A DNA stretch of 64,000 nt, taken from contig NZ_CP090981.1 in assembly GCF_021513135.1 (NCBI RefSeq), positions 806,001 to 870,000 of the forward strand, written 5' to 3'. Within the stretch, counting starts at the first letter, position 1. The number at the start of each line of letters is the position of its first letter. This document shows positions 39,852 to 49,125 of the stretch, in pieces. The stretch is from Vibrio sp. SS-MA-C1-2 (GTDB lineage: Bacteria; Pseudomonadota; Gammaproteobacteria; Enterobacterales; Vibrionaceae). Under the pieces are notes generated by a model. That model searched no databases. It saw only the letters and a list, made by a program, of their open reading frames with translations, and had not been told where the DNA came from. The translations under genes and the position numbers were made by a program.

Positions 39852-41111
39852 TTGCTCATTCCCTCTTCATTTAAAAGATTAGGCGCACTTTTTTTGCTCC
39901 TCGCTATTTCAATGCCTGCTTTATCTAATTCTTCCGATTCGGTAGCGAAAGACTTAGATGTGACAGATTCAACCGTTTCAACCGCCGGTGAGAAAGATTC
40001 AAAAGTGGCGGCAGTTCCTTTTTTCTATACTTCAGACACCATGGGGTTTACGACAGGTGTCGCCGGCGTTGTTAAAGGTGCTGGTCAACCTCAAGCCTCT
40101 CTGTTAGGCGTCGGGTTAGTCTCTACCAATAAGAGTTGGTTAAGTTACCTTAATGGAAGTAACTACCTTATATCGCGGGATGTCCCTTGGTTATTTAGTG
40201 CTGAGTTGATGGCGAGTCAATTTAATGAGTATGACTATTACATCGGTAGTGCGGGTAGTAACAGCTCTGATAAAGAGGATGCAACCTTTGCCGATGGACG
40301 TGAAGGCTTTGCTAAGCTTTCTGCTCGTTATATCTTGCCAATAGGTAACGTAGAGGATCATAACTTCTTACAAGCGATGAAACCTCAACGTCAATTCAAT
40401 GGGCTGAATCCTCTTGATAGTGGTGTTACTTCATTTCTTATCAAACCATTTTATGAGTACCGTGATCTGGGTGAACAGCAGCCTCAAGATCAAGACACTG
40501 AATCATTGGGTGTTGAATTAATGTTAGATATCGATAGTCGTGATGATATTCGTAATCCAACCCAAGGGTATCGAACACAGTTGATCACCAAGCATGGCAT
40601 GAACGATAACCAAGATTGGTGGACTTGGGTCTATAATCAAAGTGCTTATTGGTCTTTAGGGGAATTAGGTAACCTGTTTGACCAACAGACATTAGCATTT
40701 AATGTTTATACTGGCGATACACCAACTTGGAATAAAGATGGTGGCCGACCACCTGACTTCGCAGGGTTAAAACTCGGCGGTCTTTATCGATTACGAAGCT
40801 TCTCTGGTGGTCGTTTCCATGATCGCTCTGTCTTAAGTTACAGTGCCGAGTATCGCGTGATTCCTGAATGGCAACCATTAGAAGATTGGCCTGTATTCAA
40901 TTGGTACGATATTCCTTGGTGGGAGTGGGTACTATTTATTGATGCTGGTGGTGTTGCTGATCAGTATGATTTTGCTAAACTCAATCAAGATATGCATTGG
41001 AGTGCGGGCGGTGGTGTTCGTCTACAAGTTGAAGGCGTTGTCGTTCGTGCTGGTGTCTCTTGGGGTGAAGAAGGAAGCTCTTTTAAAGTGATGGTTAACC
41101 AACCATTTTAA
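39852..41111 (+). CDS. BamA/TamA-type outer-membrane surface antigen barrel without POTRA domains
   Basis: 419 residues from a TTG at 39852, chosen because AAGGGG stands seven bases upstream and the product then begins with a standard signal peptide (basic LIPSSFKRL, hydrophobic core, ALS-NS). The frame is open 39 bases further up but there the N-terminus would be poor. The mature protein fits the bacterial surface antigen (D15) barrel: strand pattern, LGVELMLDIDSRDDIRNPTQG, and a final strand ending in Phe. There are no POTRA repeats, so it is not BamA itself. Function unknown. Confidence 0.75.
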   Translation: MLIPSSFKRLGALFLLLAISMPALSNSSDSVAKDLDVTDSTVSTAGEKDSKVAAVPFFYTSDTMGFTTGVAGVVKGAGQPQASLLGVGLVSTNKSWLSYLNGSNYLISRDVPWLFSAELMASQFNEYDYYIGSAGSNSSDKEDATFADGREGFAKLSARYILPIGNVEDHNFLQAMKPQRQFNGLNPLDSGVTSFLIKPFYEYRDLGEQQPQDQDTESLGVELMLDIDSRDDIRNPTQGYRTQLITKHGMNDNQDWWTWVYNQSAYWSLGELGNLFDQQTLAFNVYTGDTPTWNKDGGRPPDFAGLKLGGLYRLRSFSGGRFHDRSVLSYSAEYRVIPEWQPLEDWPVFNWYDIPWWEWVLFIDAGGVADQYDFAKLNQDMHWSAGGGVRLQVEGVVVRAGVSWGEEGSSFKVMVNQPF

Positions 41112-41233
41112 TGGTGTGGATGCTGAACCCTATTATTTATTACGAAGTGCGAATTAAATCGACTTCTTTTTATGACATGACGCAATGCCAGTAGTATTAT
41201 TATCAGTAATAATAAATAATCATTTTTTGTTAA

Positions 41234-42925
<1,692 letters not shown>

Positions 42926-42945
42926 TCGCATTGATACTTAATCAT

Positions 42946-42975
42946 AAAAAGGTCACTTTCGAGTGACCTTTTTTA
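42946..42975. terminator. Rho-independent terminator between pgi and zur
   Basis: AAAAAGGTCACT, TTCG tetraloop, AGTGACCTTTTTT. Symmetrical A and T runs allow use by pgi on the plus strand and zur on the minus strand. Confidence 0.9.
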
Positions 42976-43008
42976 TTTGAGCTTAATAAACTTGAGAGGT
43001 GATTCTAG

Positions 43009-43458
43009 TTAGCTTGAGATAGATTGACAGCTTTGGCAAAGGCCATGGGTTTCAATTACATGATGGTAGATTTTAAAACCCGTTTGTTGCGCTTGATGAT
43101 TGAGCATCTGAGCCAGTTGATCATAATGACACTCTTGCACGTAACCACAACTATCACAGATTAATAATTGTGAGCAGTGTTGGTCATGACCAATGCTACA
43201 GCAGCAAATATAGCTATTGGTAGATTCAACTTTATGAACAAAGCCTTGACTTAAAAGGAAGTCTAGAGCGCGATATACCGTTGGTGGCTTGGCATTAGGC
43301 TCAATTTCTTTGAGTTTATCTAATAGATCATAAGCACTGATGGCACTCTTTTCTTGTAGTAATAGCGACAATACTTGTTCACGCTGAGCCGTTAAACGCA
43401 CCCCTCGTTGCTGGCATAAAGCCTGTGCTGTCGTTATGTTTTTTTCTATCGAAGCCAT
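43009..43458 (-). CDS. zur: Zinc uptake regulator Zur (Fur family)
   Basis: Zn(II)-responsive repressor of zinc import genes. It is 149 residues: wHTH with GVRLTAQREQVLSLLLQE and AKPPTVYRALDFLLSQGFVH, the latter almost identical to E. coli Zur and distinct from Fur. Structural-zinc cysteines lie in CDSCGY and CQSCQS near the C-terminus. An unusual CCC run follows NSYI. It is divergent from dusA; a 9-bp inverted repeat lies 22 bp upstream of its start. Confidence 0.92.
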   Translation of the reverse strand: MASIEKNITTAQALCQQRGVRLTAQREQVLSLLLQEKSAISAYDLLDKLKEIEPNAKPPTVYRALDFLLSQGFVHKVESTNSYICCCSIGHDQHCSQLLICDSCGYVQECHYDQLAQMLNHQAQQTGFKIYHHVIETHGLCQSCQSISS

Positions 43459-43479
43459 ATTTAGTACGCCATAATAAAA

Positions 43480-43505
43480 GATAAGCTAGTTTACCTTAGC
43501 TTATC
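43480..43505. promoter_or_regulatory. Inverted repeat in the zur/dusA divergent region
   Basis: GATAAGCTA (43480-43488), 8-base spacer, TAGCTTATC (43497-43505), 22 bp upstream of the zur start. It could be an operator or a promoter-proximal hairpin; it does not match the E. coli Zur box that I remember. Confidence 0.35.
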
Positions 43506-43668
43506 ATTGATATGCGATCTGTTTTCTTTCTATTGTAAGATCTTATTTGAAGAGTGTTAACTCCCACGGTATAATCGCGCATCTTGTCGCCATATCGCGC
43601 CTTGTTCGATACTATTGTTCACGACATTGAGTCAATAATTACTTCTAGAGTTCACCGAGAGTTAAGCC

Positions 43669-44646
43669 ATGTATCATTCTTCCCGTTTCTCAATTGCACC
43701 AATGCTCGATTGGACCGATCGTCATTGTCGTGTTTTTCATCGTCTATTAAGTCGTGAAATGTTGCTCTATACCGAAATGGTGACAACAGGCGCGATTATT
43801 CATGGCAAAGGTGATTACTTGCAATATAACGAACAGGAGCACCCGCTTTCATTACAACTTGGCGGTTCTAATCCGGTTGATTTAGCGCATTGTGCAAAGT
43901 TAGCGCAAGAACGAGGCTATGATGAAGTGAACCTTAATGTAGGTTGTCCTTCCGATCGTGTACAAAATGGTAAATTTGGTGCTTGTTTAATGGGAGAAGC
44001 CGAACTAGTCGCACAATGTATCGCTGCAATGAAAGAGGTGGTTGATATTCCGGTTACCGTGAAAACACGTATCGGCATTGATGATCAAGATTCTTATCAA
44101 TTTTTGACTGACTTTATCTCTACGGTATCAGAAAAAGGTGGATGTAAAGATTTTACTATCCATGCGCGCAAAGCGTGGCTGAGTGGACTAAGCCCAAAAC
44201 AGAACCGTGAAATTCCACCGCTAGACTATCCTCGTGCCTATCAAATTAAGCAGGATTTCCCACATTTGACTATCGGTGTTAATGGTGGCGTAAAAACCTT
44301 AGAAGAGACTTTAGAGCATTTGAAGCATCTTGATGGCGTAATGGTAGGTCGAGAAGCGTATCAAAACCCTTATATTTTAGCGCTAGTTGATCAGAAAATT
44401 TTTGGTTTAGATAAGCCAATGATCGGCCGTAAAGAAGCCGTTGAAGCGATGTTCCCTTATATAGAACAACAGATTGCTAACGGAAGTTATTTAAATCATA
44501 TCTCTCGTCATATGTTAGGTATTTTTCATAATATGCCGGGCGCGAGAGGTTGGCGTCGCTACATTAGTGAGAATGCCCATAAACCGGGTTCAGGGATTGA
44601 AGTACTGCAACAAGCGATGAGTTTTATTCCTGATGACATCGATTGA
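43669..44646 (+). CDS. dusA: tRNA-dihydrouridine(20/20a) synthase DusA
   Basis: FMN enzyme reducing U20/U20a in the tRNA D loop. It is 325 residues. N-terminal [20 protein letters not shown] binds FMN; the catalytic Cys is in [20 protein letters not shown]; then [10 protein letters not shown] and [19 protein letters not shown], the DusA-specific signature. The next gene is pspG, the same pair as in E. coli. Confidence 0.95.
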   Translation: MYHSSRFSIAPMLDWTDRHCRVFHRLLSREMLLYTEMVTTGAIIHGKGDYLQYNEQEHPLSLQLGGSNPVDLAHCAKLAQERGYDEVNLNVGCPSDRVQNGKFGACLMGEAELVAQCIAAMKEVVDIPVTVKTRIGIDDQDSYQFLTDFISTVSEKGGCKDFTIHARKAWLSGLSPKQNREIPPLDYPRAYQIKQDFPHLTIGVNGGVKTLEETLEHLKHLDGVMVGREAYQNPYILALVDQKIFGLDKPMIGRKEAVEAMFPYIEQQIANGSYLNHISRHMLGIFHNMPGARGWRRYISENAHKPGSGIEVLQQAMSFIPDDID

Positions 44647-44730
44647 TACTTGCTCTTTTTATTTAGTGTTGATTCATTCATATATCTTGTAAATGATTGG
44701 TCAAATTAACCAATAAGTAGCGAAACTATA

Positions 44731-44768
44731 CATGAAAAAGCTGGGTGAATTACGCTTGGCTTTTTTTA
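44731..44768 (+). terminator. Possible terminator after dusA
   Basis: AAAAAGC ... GGCTTTTTTT with an imperfect inner stem (GGGTG / TACGC). The T-run is good but the stem is weak. Confidence 0.4.
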
Positions 44769-44806
44769 TGTTTATAAATCAGTATCTTGAAAGTTTTTTG
44801 AAAAGG

Positions 44807-44823
44807 TTGGCTTAGTTTGTGCT
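44807..44823 (+). promoter_or_regulatory. Sigma-54 promoter of pspG
   Basis: TTGGCTTAGTTTGTGCT has the invariant GG and GC doublets at the required 10-base separation (consensus TGGCAC-N5-TTGC). The predicted start is about 25 bp before the pspG ribosome-binding site. PspF/sigma-54 control of pspG is known in E. coli. Confidence 0.65.
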
Positions 44824-44861
44824 CTATCATTAATATAAATTTAAAAAGGATAGAGGTAGAT

Positions 44862-45098
44862 ATGTTTGAACTACTGTTTTTAATCGGCTTTGCAATGATT
44901 TTAGTGATGACTGGCGTGAGTGTTGTTGGGATCATCGTTGCTATGATTGTGGGTTTTATTATTATGGCGATAGCCGGTATGGTTGGCTTGATCTTTAAGT
45001 TACTGCCGTGGATCTTATTAATCTGCGTGGCGGTTTGGTTTTATAACGATAAAAAAGGCAAAAAGTCAGATTACTATTCTTCTTATCGAGATCGATAG
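44862..45098 (+). CDS. pspG: Envelope stress protein PspG
   Basis: Small inner-membrane effector of the phage-shock response. It is 78 residues from the ATG at 44862, giving MFELLFLIGFAMILVMTGVS, like E. coli PspG (80). Two membrane spans (about 3-45, which is long and Gly/Ile-rich, and 46-62) and a basic tail (NDKKGKKSDYYSS). The open frame reaches back to 44817, but that would include the sigma-54 -12 element. GAGG lies six bases before the start. Core psp genes are not in this window. Confidence 0.88.
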   Translation: MFELLFLIGFAMILVMTGVSVVGIIVAMIVGFIIMAIAGMVGLIFKLLPWILLICVAVWFYNDKKGKKSDYYSSYRDR

Positions 45099-45189
45099 GT
45101 AAGTTTTAATACAAATAGATGATAAACAAAATAAATTTTTGCTATATTGATTGTTTGAACCTATCTATTTGAATAAACGGAATTAAATA

Positions 45190-45828
45190 ATGAAGAATAA
45201 ACTGGTTATTGCCTTGTTGGCAACGATGGGAGTGGCGACAACTGCCAATGCTGCAACGGTTCTTGGTGTTAAAGCCGGTGTGTCAGCGTGGGCTGTAGAT
45301 AGTGAAATTAAACAGCATGGTAGCTCTGATGATACGGGTGATGATCCAAGTTATGGAGGATTTGTTGCCATTGAGCACTTTATTCCTCTTGTACCAAATT
45401 TTAAAGTTCGTTATAACAAATTTGATGTTAATGATGCAGAATTAACCAATAGCGATCTTATTGCCTATTATGAAATCTTGGATCTTGATGCCTTAAGTGT
45501 CGATCTTGGTGTCGCCGCCACTTATATTGATAGTCAAATCTACCATAAAAACTTCAGTGGATTCGCACCAAGTGTCTATGCGAATGTTGATTTTTCAATC
45601 CCTGCTACCCCTATCTCTTTTTATACTGAAGCTAATTTTGGTAGCTTTGATAACACCTCAACGTTAGATGCTCAAGCTGGTATTAAGTGGGGATTAGGCT
45701 TAGCCGCCTTTGATCTTAATATTCGAGCAGGCTATCGTATTATCGACAATGATTATGATGATTTTGATAACTTTACAGGAAAATATCGTCAAGATGGTTT
45801 CCTGATTGGTTTAGATTTTGATTTCTAA
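45190..45828 (+). CDS. Small outer-membrane beta-barrel protein (TIGR04219-like)
   Basis: 212 residues with a clear signal peptide (cleavage ANA-ATVLG, about residue 22) and alternating strands to a C-terminal Phe (IGLDFDF). ATVLGVKAGVSAWAVDSEIK and YNKFDVNDAELTNSDLIAYY resemble the small barrel family TIGR04219 found in Vibrio and relatives. Function unknown; pI looks acidic. Monocistronic. Confidence 0.75.
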   Translation: MKNKLVIALLATMGVATTANAATVLGVKAGVSAWAVDSEIKQHGSSDDTGDDPSYGGFVAIEHFIPLVPNFKVRYNKFDVNDAELTNSDLIAYYEILDLDALSVDLGVAATYIDSQIYHKNFSGFAPSVYANVDFSIPATPISFYTEANFGSFDNTSTLDAQAGIKWGLGLAAFDLNIRAGYRIIDNDYDDFDNFTGKYRQDGFLIGLDFDF

Positions 45829-45920
45829 ATTGAGCTTTTATTGAACAATTCTGCACGATAGTGATTGATGTACTAAAATTAATAACAGCAACAATCTATT
45901 CTCACCATCAGGTTGATGCA

Positions 45921-46054
45921 TATACCTTTCTTACTTGAAGTTGCTAGGCTTGGTTTATTGCAGTAAAGACTGCACTCATTTGGCTCTATGAATCGATACT
46001 TATAGGGCTTAGCTCATTTACCAATGACTAACAATGTGAATGGTTTTAGGTATA
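45921..46054. repeat. ERIC-like repeat (copy 4)
   Basis: From TATACCTTTCTTACTTGAAG and TTGCTAGG to GGTTTTAGGTATA, 134 bp. The ends are well preserved and the middle is diverged (no CCCC block). Confidence 0.6.
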
Positions 46055-46112
46055 GCCAACAGGCAACGTTATATTTAGAGCATCGTTATTCGTATTACCG
46101 TGTGGAGTTGGT

Positions 46113-46340
46113 ATGACATTATCAGAGCTAAAAGGATTATATGGGGACAATCTACTGACAGAGGCGGTTATAGAACCTGCTGTGCAGCATGAAGGGTGGA
46201 TTGTTGAGTTTCGCTTAAATCAAGGAAATCTTGTACCTCTTACTGATAGCTCAGGATCAGAGCAATATTGTGACTCAATAGATACTGCCACTGATTTAGC
46301 AAACCAGGTTGGTTTTAAGCAAGCCAGAATTATTGATTAA
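46113..46340 (+). CDS. Small conserved protein of unknown function
   Basis: 75 residues, no signal peptide or membrane span, acidic (MTLSELKGLYGDNLLTEAVI...). The ATG has TGGAG six bases upstream and codon use like its neighbours. I recall similar short proteins beside FKBP-type isomerases in Vibrio genomes, sometimes labelled as a plasmid RepB-like protein; that label has no support in the sequence. The HEGWIVEFRLNQGNLVPLTD segment looks like a small beta domain. Confidence 0.6.
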   Translation: MTLSELKGLYGDNLLTEAVIEPAVQHEGWIVEFRLNQGNLVPLTDSSGSEQYCDSIDTATDLANQVGFKQARIID

Positions 46341-46381
46341 GTTGATAAATATTGTCGTAACTAAAAGGTCATTGCGGATGA

Positions 46382-46475
46382 TATTCCCTTGATACTTGAT
46401 ACTTGATACTTGAAACGGCTAGGTTGTGGATAATGTTGTTTCGCCTCCTATTCATGCCCATTATTTAAAGTATGG
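46382..46475. repeat. Degenerate ERIC-like element with TTGATAC heptamer repeats (copy 5)
   Basis: One end contains TTGATAC three times plus TTGAAAC in tandem (46389-46416), then GGCTAGGTTGTGG, which resembles an ERIC arm; the other end (CATTATTTAAAGTATGG) is weak. Confidence 0.4.
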
Positions 46476-46480
46476 ATAAT

Positions 46481-46531
46481 AAAAAAGCCCATGTGATTTC
46501 TATGATTAAATAGAACACATGGGCTTTTTTT
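46481..46531. terminator. Bidirectional terminator after fklB
   Basis: AAAAAAGCCCATGTG (46481-46495) pairs perfectly with CACATGGGCTTTTTT (46516-46530). It is 13 bases from the fklB stop on the minus strand and also ends transcription from the small gene at 46113. Confidence 0.9.
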
Positions 46532-46543
46532 AATGAGGAAGAA

Positions 46544-47164
46544 TTATAGGATATCTAATAATTCAACTTCAAATACAAGTGCTGCGAATGGAGGGATAGC
46601 AGCACCTGCGCCACGCTCACCATAAGCAAGATCTTGAGGGATGTATAGTTTCCACTTAGATCCAACAGGCATCATTTGTAGAGCTTCAACCCAACCCTGG
46701 ATAACACCAGTGACAGGGAACTCAGCAGGTTGACCGCGCTGTACAGAGCTGTCGAATACAGAACCGTCAGTTAACATACCGTGATAGTGAACACGTACTT
46801 GCTTGTCGCTAGTCGGGATTTCACCTGTACCTTCAACAAGAACTTCATACTGAAGACCTGACTCAGTTACAGTAACTTCTGGGCGCTGTGCATTATCAGC
46901 TAAGAAAGCTTCGCCGTCAGCAGCTGCTACTTTAGCAACTTCTTTACGTTGTTCTTCTGCACGAGTGTGGATATCACGTAATGCGTTGTTGATATCATCT
47001 ACTTCGATTTCAGGCATTTCGCCAGCCATTGAAGTTGCAATACCTTTAGCGATAGCTGCAACGTTTAATCCTTCTAGGCCACTGCTCTGTAGCTGTTGAC
47101 CCATTTGTAAGCCAATACCATAGCTTGCTTTTAGTTCTACTGTATCTAGTTTAATGTCAGACAT
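46544..47164 (-). CDS. fklB: FKBP-type peptidyl-prolyl cis-trans isomerase FklB (FKBP22)
   Basis: Cytosolic prolyl isomerase, 206 residues as in E. coli. The N-terminal helical dimerisation domain (about 1-85, KASYGIGLQMGQQLQSSGLE) is followed by an FKBP domain with VRVHYHGMLTDGSVFDSS, VIQGWVEALQMMPVGSKWKL and YGERGAGAAIPPFAALVFEV. No signal peptide, which separates it from periplasmic FkpA. Confidence 0.94.
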   Translation of the reverse strand: MSDIKLDTVELKASYGIGLQMGQQLQSSGLEGLNVAAIAKGIATSMAGEMPEIEVDDINNALRDIHTRAEEQRKEVAKVAAADGEAFLADNAQRPEVTVTESGLQYEVLVEGTGEIPTSDKQVRVHYHGMLTDGSVFDSSVQRGQPAEFPVTGVIQGWVEALQMMPVGSKWKLYIPQDLAYGERGAGAAIPPFAALVFEVELLDIL

Positions 47165-47275
47165 TGTCTTCTCTTTAATTAAATTTAATCAAGGGGGTGA
47201 GAATAACAGTTCGAGAGTTATGGGTAAATGTTATCGAAAAGAAACAGTCAACTATTTTTGATCTACACCTCATTT

Positions 47276-47512
47276 TATACTCAAAATAATGGGAGTGACT
47301 AATCGGTGGAAAGTGGAAGTTTATCAGTATGTCTGCACAATCTGATTGGTTCGAACGAACTTTATTCTTTAATTAGACTCTATGATGATTGTGATTAAAG
47401 AATGACACTCTAAATATTATTTAAGTCTTGTTACTCAAGTCTGATGACTTAATGATGATTGATGCGAGCAAATGCAGCCAACAACCTAGCACATCAAGTA
47501 ATAAAGGGATAA
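47276..47512. repeat. ERIC-like repeat with ~100-bp internal insertion (copy 6)
   Basis: TATACTCAAAATAATGGGAG and CAACAACCTAGCACATCAAG / TAATAAAGGGATA mark the two ends, but they are 237 bp apart instead of about 128. The middle has no recognisable ERIC core. Confidence 0.5.
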
Positions 47513-47597
47513 ACGTTCGCTAATCATAGGGTAAATCAAGTTAAGAGTGTGTCAACTTTGAACTCTATCGTGCTTATTTTTAAGATATTAATATAGA

Positions 47598-47692
47598 ATA
47601 TACCTTATTATTTGAAGTTGAACGGTTAGCATTATAGCTGAGATAGGTGTATTTATTGGCTGTCGTTGAGTAACGCATGGACTTTAGGTATA
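47598..47692. repeat. ERIC-like repeat, internally deleted (copy 7)
   Basis: ATATACCTTATTATTTGAAG and GACTTTAGGTATA ends, about 95 bp, core lost. Confidence 0.5.
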
Positions 47693-47830
47693 GAGGATGG
47701 CGACTTGATAAACGGCAAAAACGATAGATTAGGTTATAATGATTTAGCTATCATTTTGAAGAGTTTTCTTTGCCTTTTTTATATAAAAAGTACCAAGAGT
47801 CAAAAGATTGATGTGGAATCGTGATTTGAA

Positions 47831-48481
47831 ATGGAATGGAGTATATCAGTGCTAAATTTAAAGCAGAGGTTATCTCGCCTAATAAATGATAAGAAGAAAA
47901 GATCTGATTTATTGTTAAACGTATCTCATCGCTTACAAGCGTGTCGAGCCTTGTTGGATCATTATTATCATCAGTTACCAAAGCGTCATCGCCGAGGAAT
48001 TTTAGGCCTTGTTATTGTGCTGTTTATTGTGATTATTTGGCCACAATCGTCATTGGATGATAAAGATAATTTGGGAACAAGCTCATCAACAGTTGAAAAA
48101 GAGCTACCGATCTCTGTCATTGGCTTAAGTGAACAGTCTGCCACATTGGCAACTGGACAGAATTCATCGTCATATTCAAATCGTGAACAAAGACAGGTTA
48201 TTGATAAAGTTGTTAATACCGATTGGCAGAGTTACCAGATTCAAGCGGGAGATACGTTGAGCGCGGTATTTCGTAAGCATAACCTCCCTCTTCCAGACCT
48301 TTATGCGATTACGGCTATTGAAGGGAAATCTAAACCTCTATCTAGAATTAGTCCTGGGGCAACATTACGTTTTAAACGACTGCCTAGTGGTGAGGTCGAT
48401 GTTTTACAGATTGAACGCATAAAAAAAGAGCCGGTGATGTATTTTCGACTCTCTAATGGTTCATTTTCTCAGGGGAAATAA
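47831..48481 (+). CDS. OapA family protein (LysM-like, cell-envelope)
   Basis: 216 residues. A basic cytosolic N-terminus, a LPKRHRRGILGL motif running into a single membrane span (about 55-72), a Ser/Gln-rich periplasmic linker, and a C-terminal LysM-like OapA domain (YQIQAGDTLSAVFRKHNLPL). This is the layout of Haemophilus opacity-associated protein A and its Vibrio relatives, thought to act at the cell wall. An in-frame GTG at 47849 has a better ribosome-binding site (GGAG, seven bases) and may be the real start. Confidence 0.78.
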   Translation: MEWSISVLNLKQRLSRLINDKKKRSDLLLNVSHRLQACRALLDHYYHQLPKRHRRGILGLVIVLFIVIIWPQSSLDDKDNLGTSSSTVEKELPISVIGLSEQSATLATGQNSSSYSNREQRQVIDKVVNTDWQSYQIQAGDTLSAVFRKHNLPLPDLYAITAIEGKSKPLSRISPGATLRFKRLPSGEVDVLQIERIKKEPVMYFRLSNGSFSQGK

Positions 48482-48522
48482 TCGCTAAGATACAGAATAA
48501 TATTAATGATGATTTTAAATTA

Positions 48523-48981
48523 TTAGCCTTTAGAGATGATCATATCAAGGTGAGGAATACCATCCTCTAAATACATATCAGAGGTAATCACAAAACCGTG
48601 ACTCTGATAAAAATCCATTAGGTATTGTTGAGCACCGATCTCGATACTTTGTTGTGGCCATAACTCTTCAGCTAATGCTAATCCTTTAATTAATAGCTGG
48701 TGGCCATAACCATCTTTACGAGCAGTAGGGCAGACAAGCACACGACCTAAACTCACTGAATCAGCAAAGCTCACGCCTTTGGGAAGTAGACGCATATAAG
48801 CCACAAGCTTGTCATCGACATAACCCATTAAATGGTAAACACCTTCGACTCTATCTTTGTCATCCATATCGAGATAAACACAATTTTGCTCAACGACAAA
48901 AACTTCTGAGCGTAGTTTCATTATTTCATAAAGCGCATTGATATCGAGCTGGTTAAATGTCGCTGTTTGCCAAGAGATCAT
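48523..48981 (-). CDS. elaA: GNAT family N-acetyltransferase ElaA
   Basis: 152 residues. Starts MISWQTATFNQLDINALYEI with RSEVFVVEQNCVYLDMDDKD close to E. coli ElaA; the acetyl-CoA loop is GRVLVCPTARKDGYGHQLL, and MDFYQSHGFVITSDMYLEDG completes the fold. Substrate is unknown. Confidence 0.9.
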   Translation of the reverse strand: MISWQTATFNQLDINALYEIMKLRSEVFVVEQNCVYLDMDDKDRVEGVYHLMGYVDDKLVAYMRLLPKGVSFADSVSLGRVLVCPTARKDGYGHQLLIKGLALAEELWPQQSIEIGAQQYLMDFYQSHGFVITSDMYLEDGIPHLDMIISKG

Positions 48982-49026
48982 GATCTACCTTCTTTTTTCA
49001 TTTTAAAAAATTAATTGCCACATAAT

Positions 49027-49068
49027 AAAAAACCTCAGATTGAAAAGAAATCAAAATGAGGTTTTTAT
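49027..49068. terminator. Hairpin terminator downstream of cpdB
   Basis: AAAAAACCTCA ... TGAGGTTTTTATTTTT, ten-pair stem with A/T runs on both sides, between elaA and cpdB (both minus strand). It would end cpdB mRNA just before elaA. Confidence 0.8.
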
Positions 49069-49125
49069 TTTTAGTTAGGCACGTTAATTTTCATACCTAA
49101 GATTTTAATGTTGCGTTGTTTAGAG

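Larger units (their letters stand above)
47165..47830. other. Intergenic region fklB / oapA-like gene (666 bp)
   Basis: The longest gene-free stretch in the window. It holds two ERIC-like elements (47276-47512 with an insertion and 47598-47692 with a deletion); the rest is AT-rich with no convincing gene. Confidence 0.6.
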
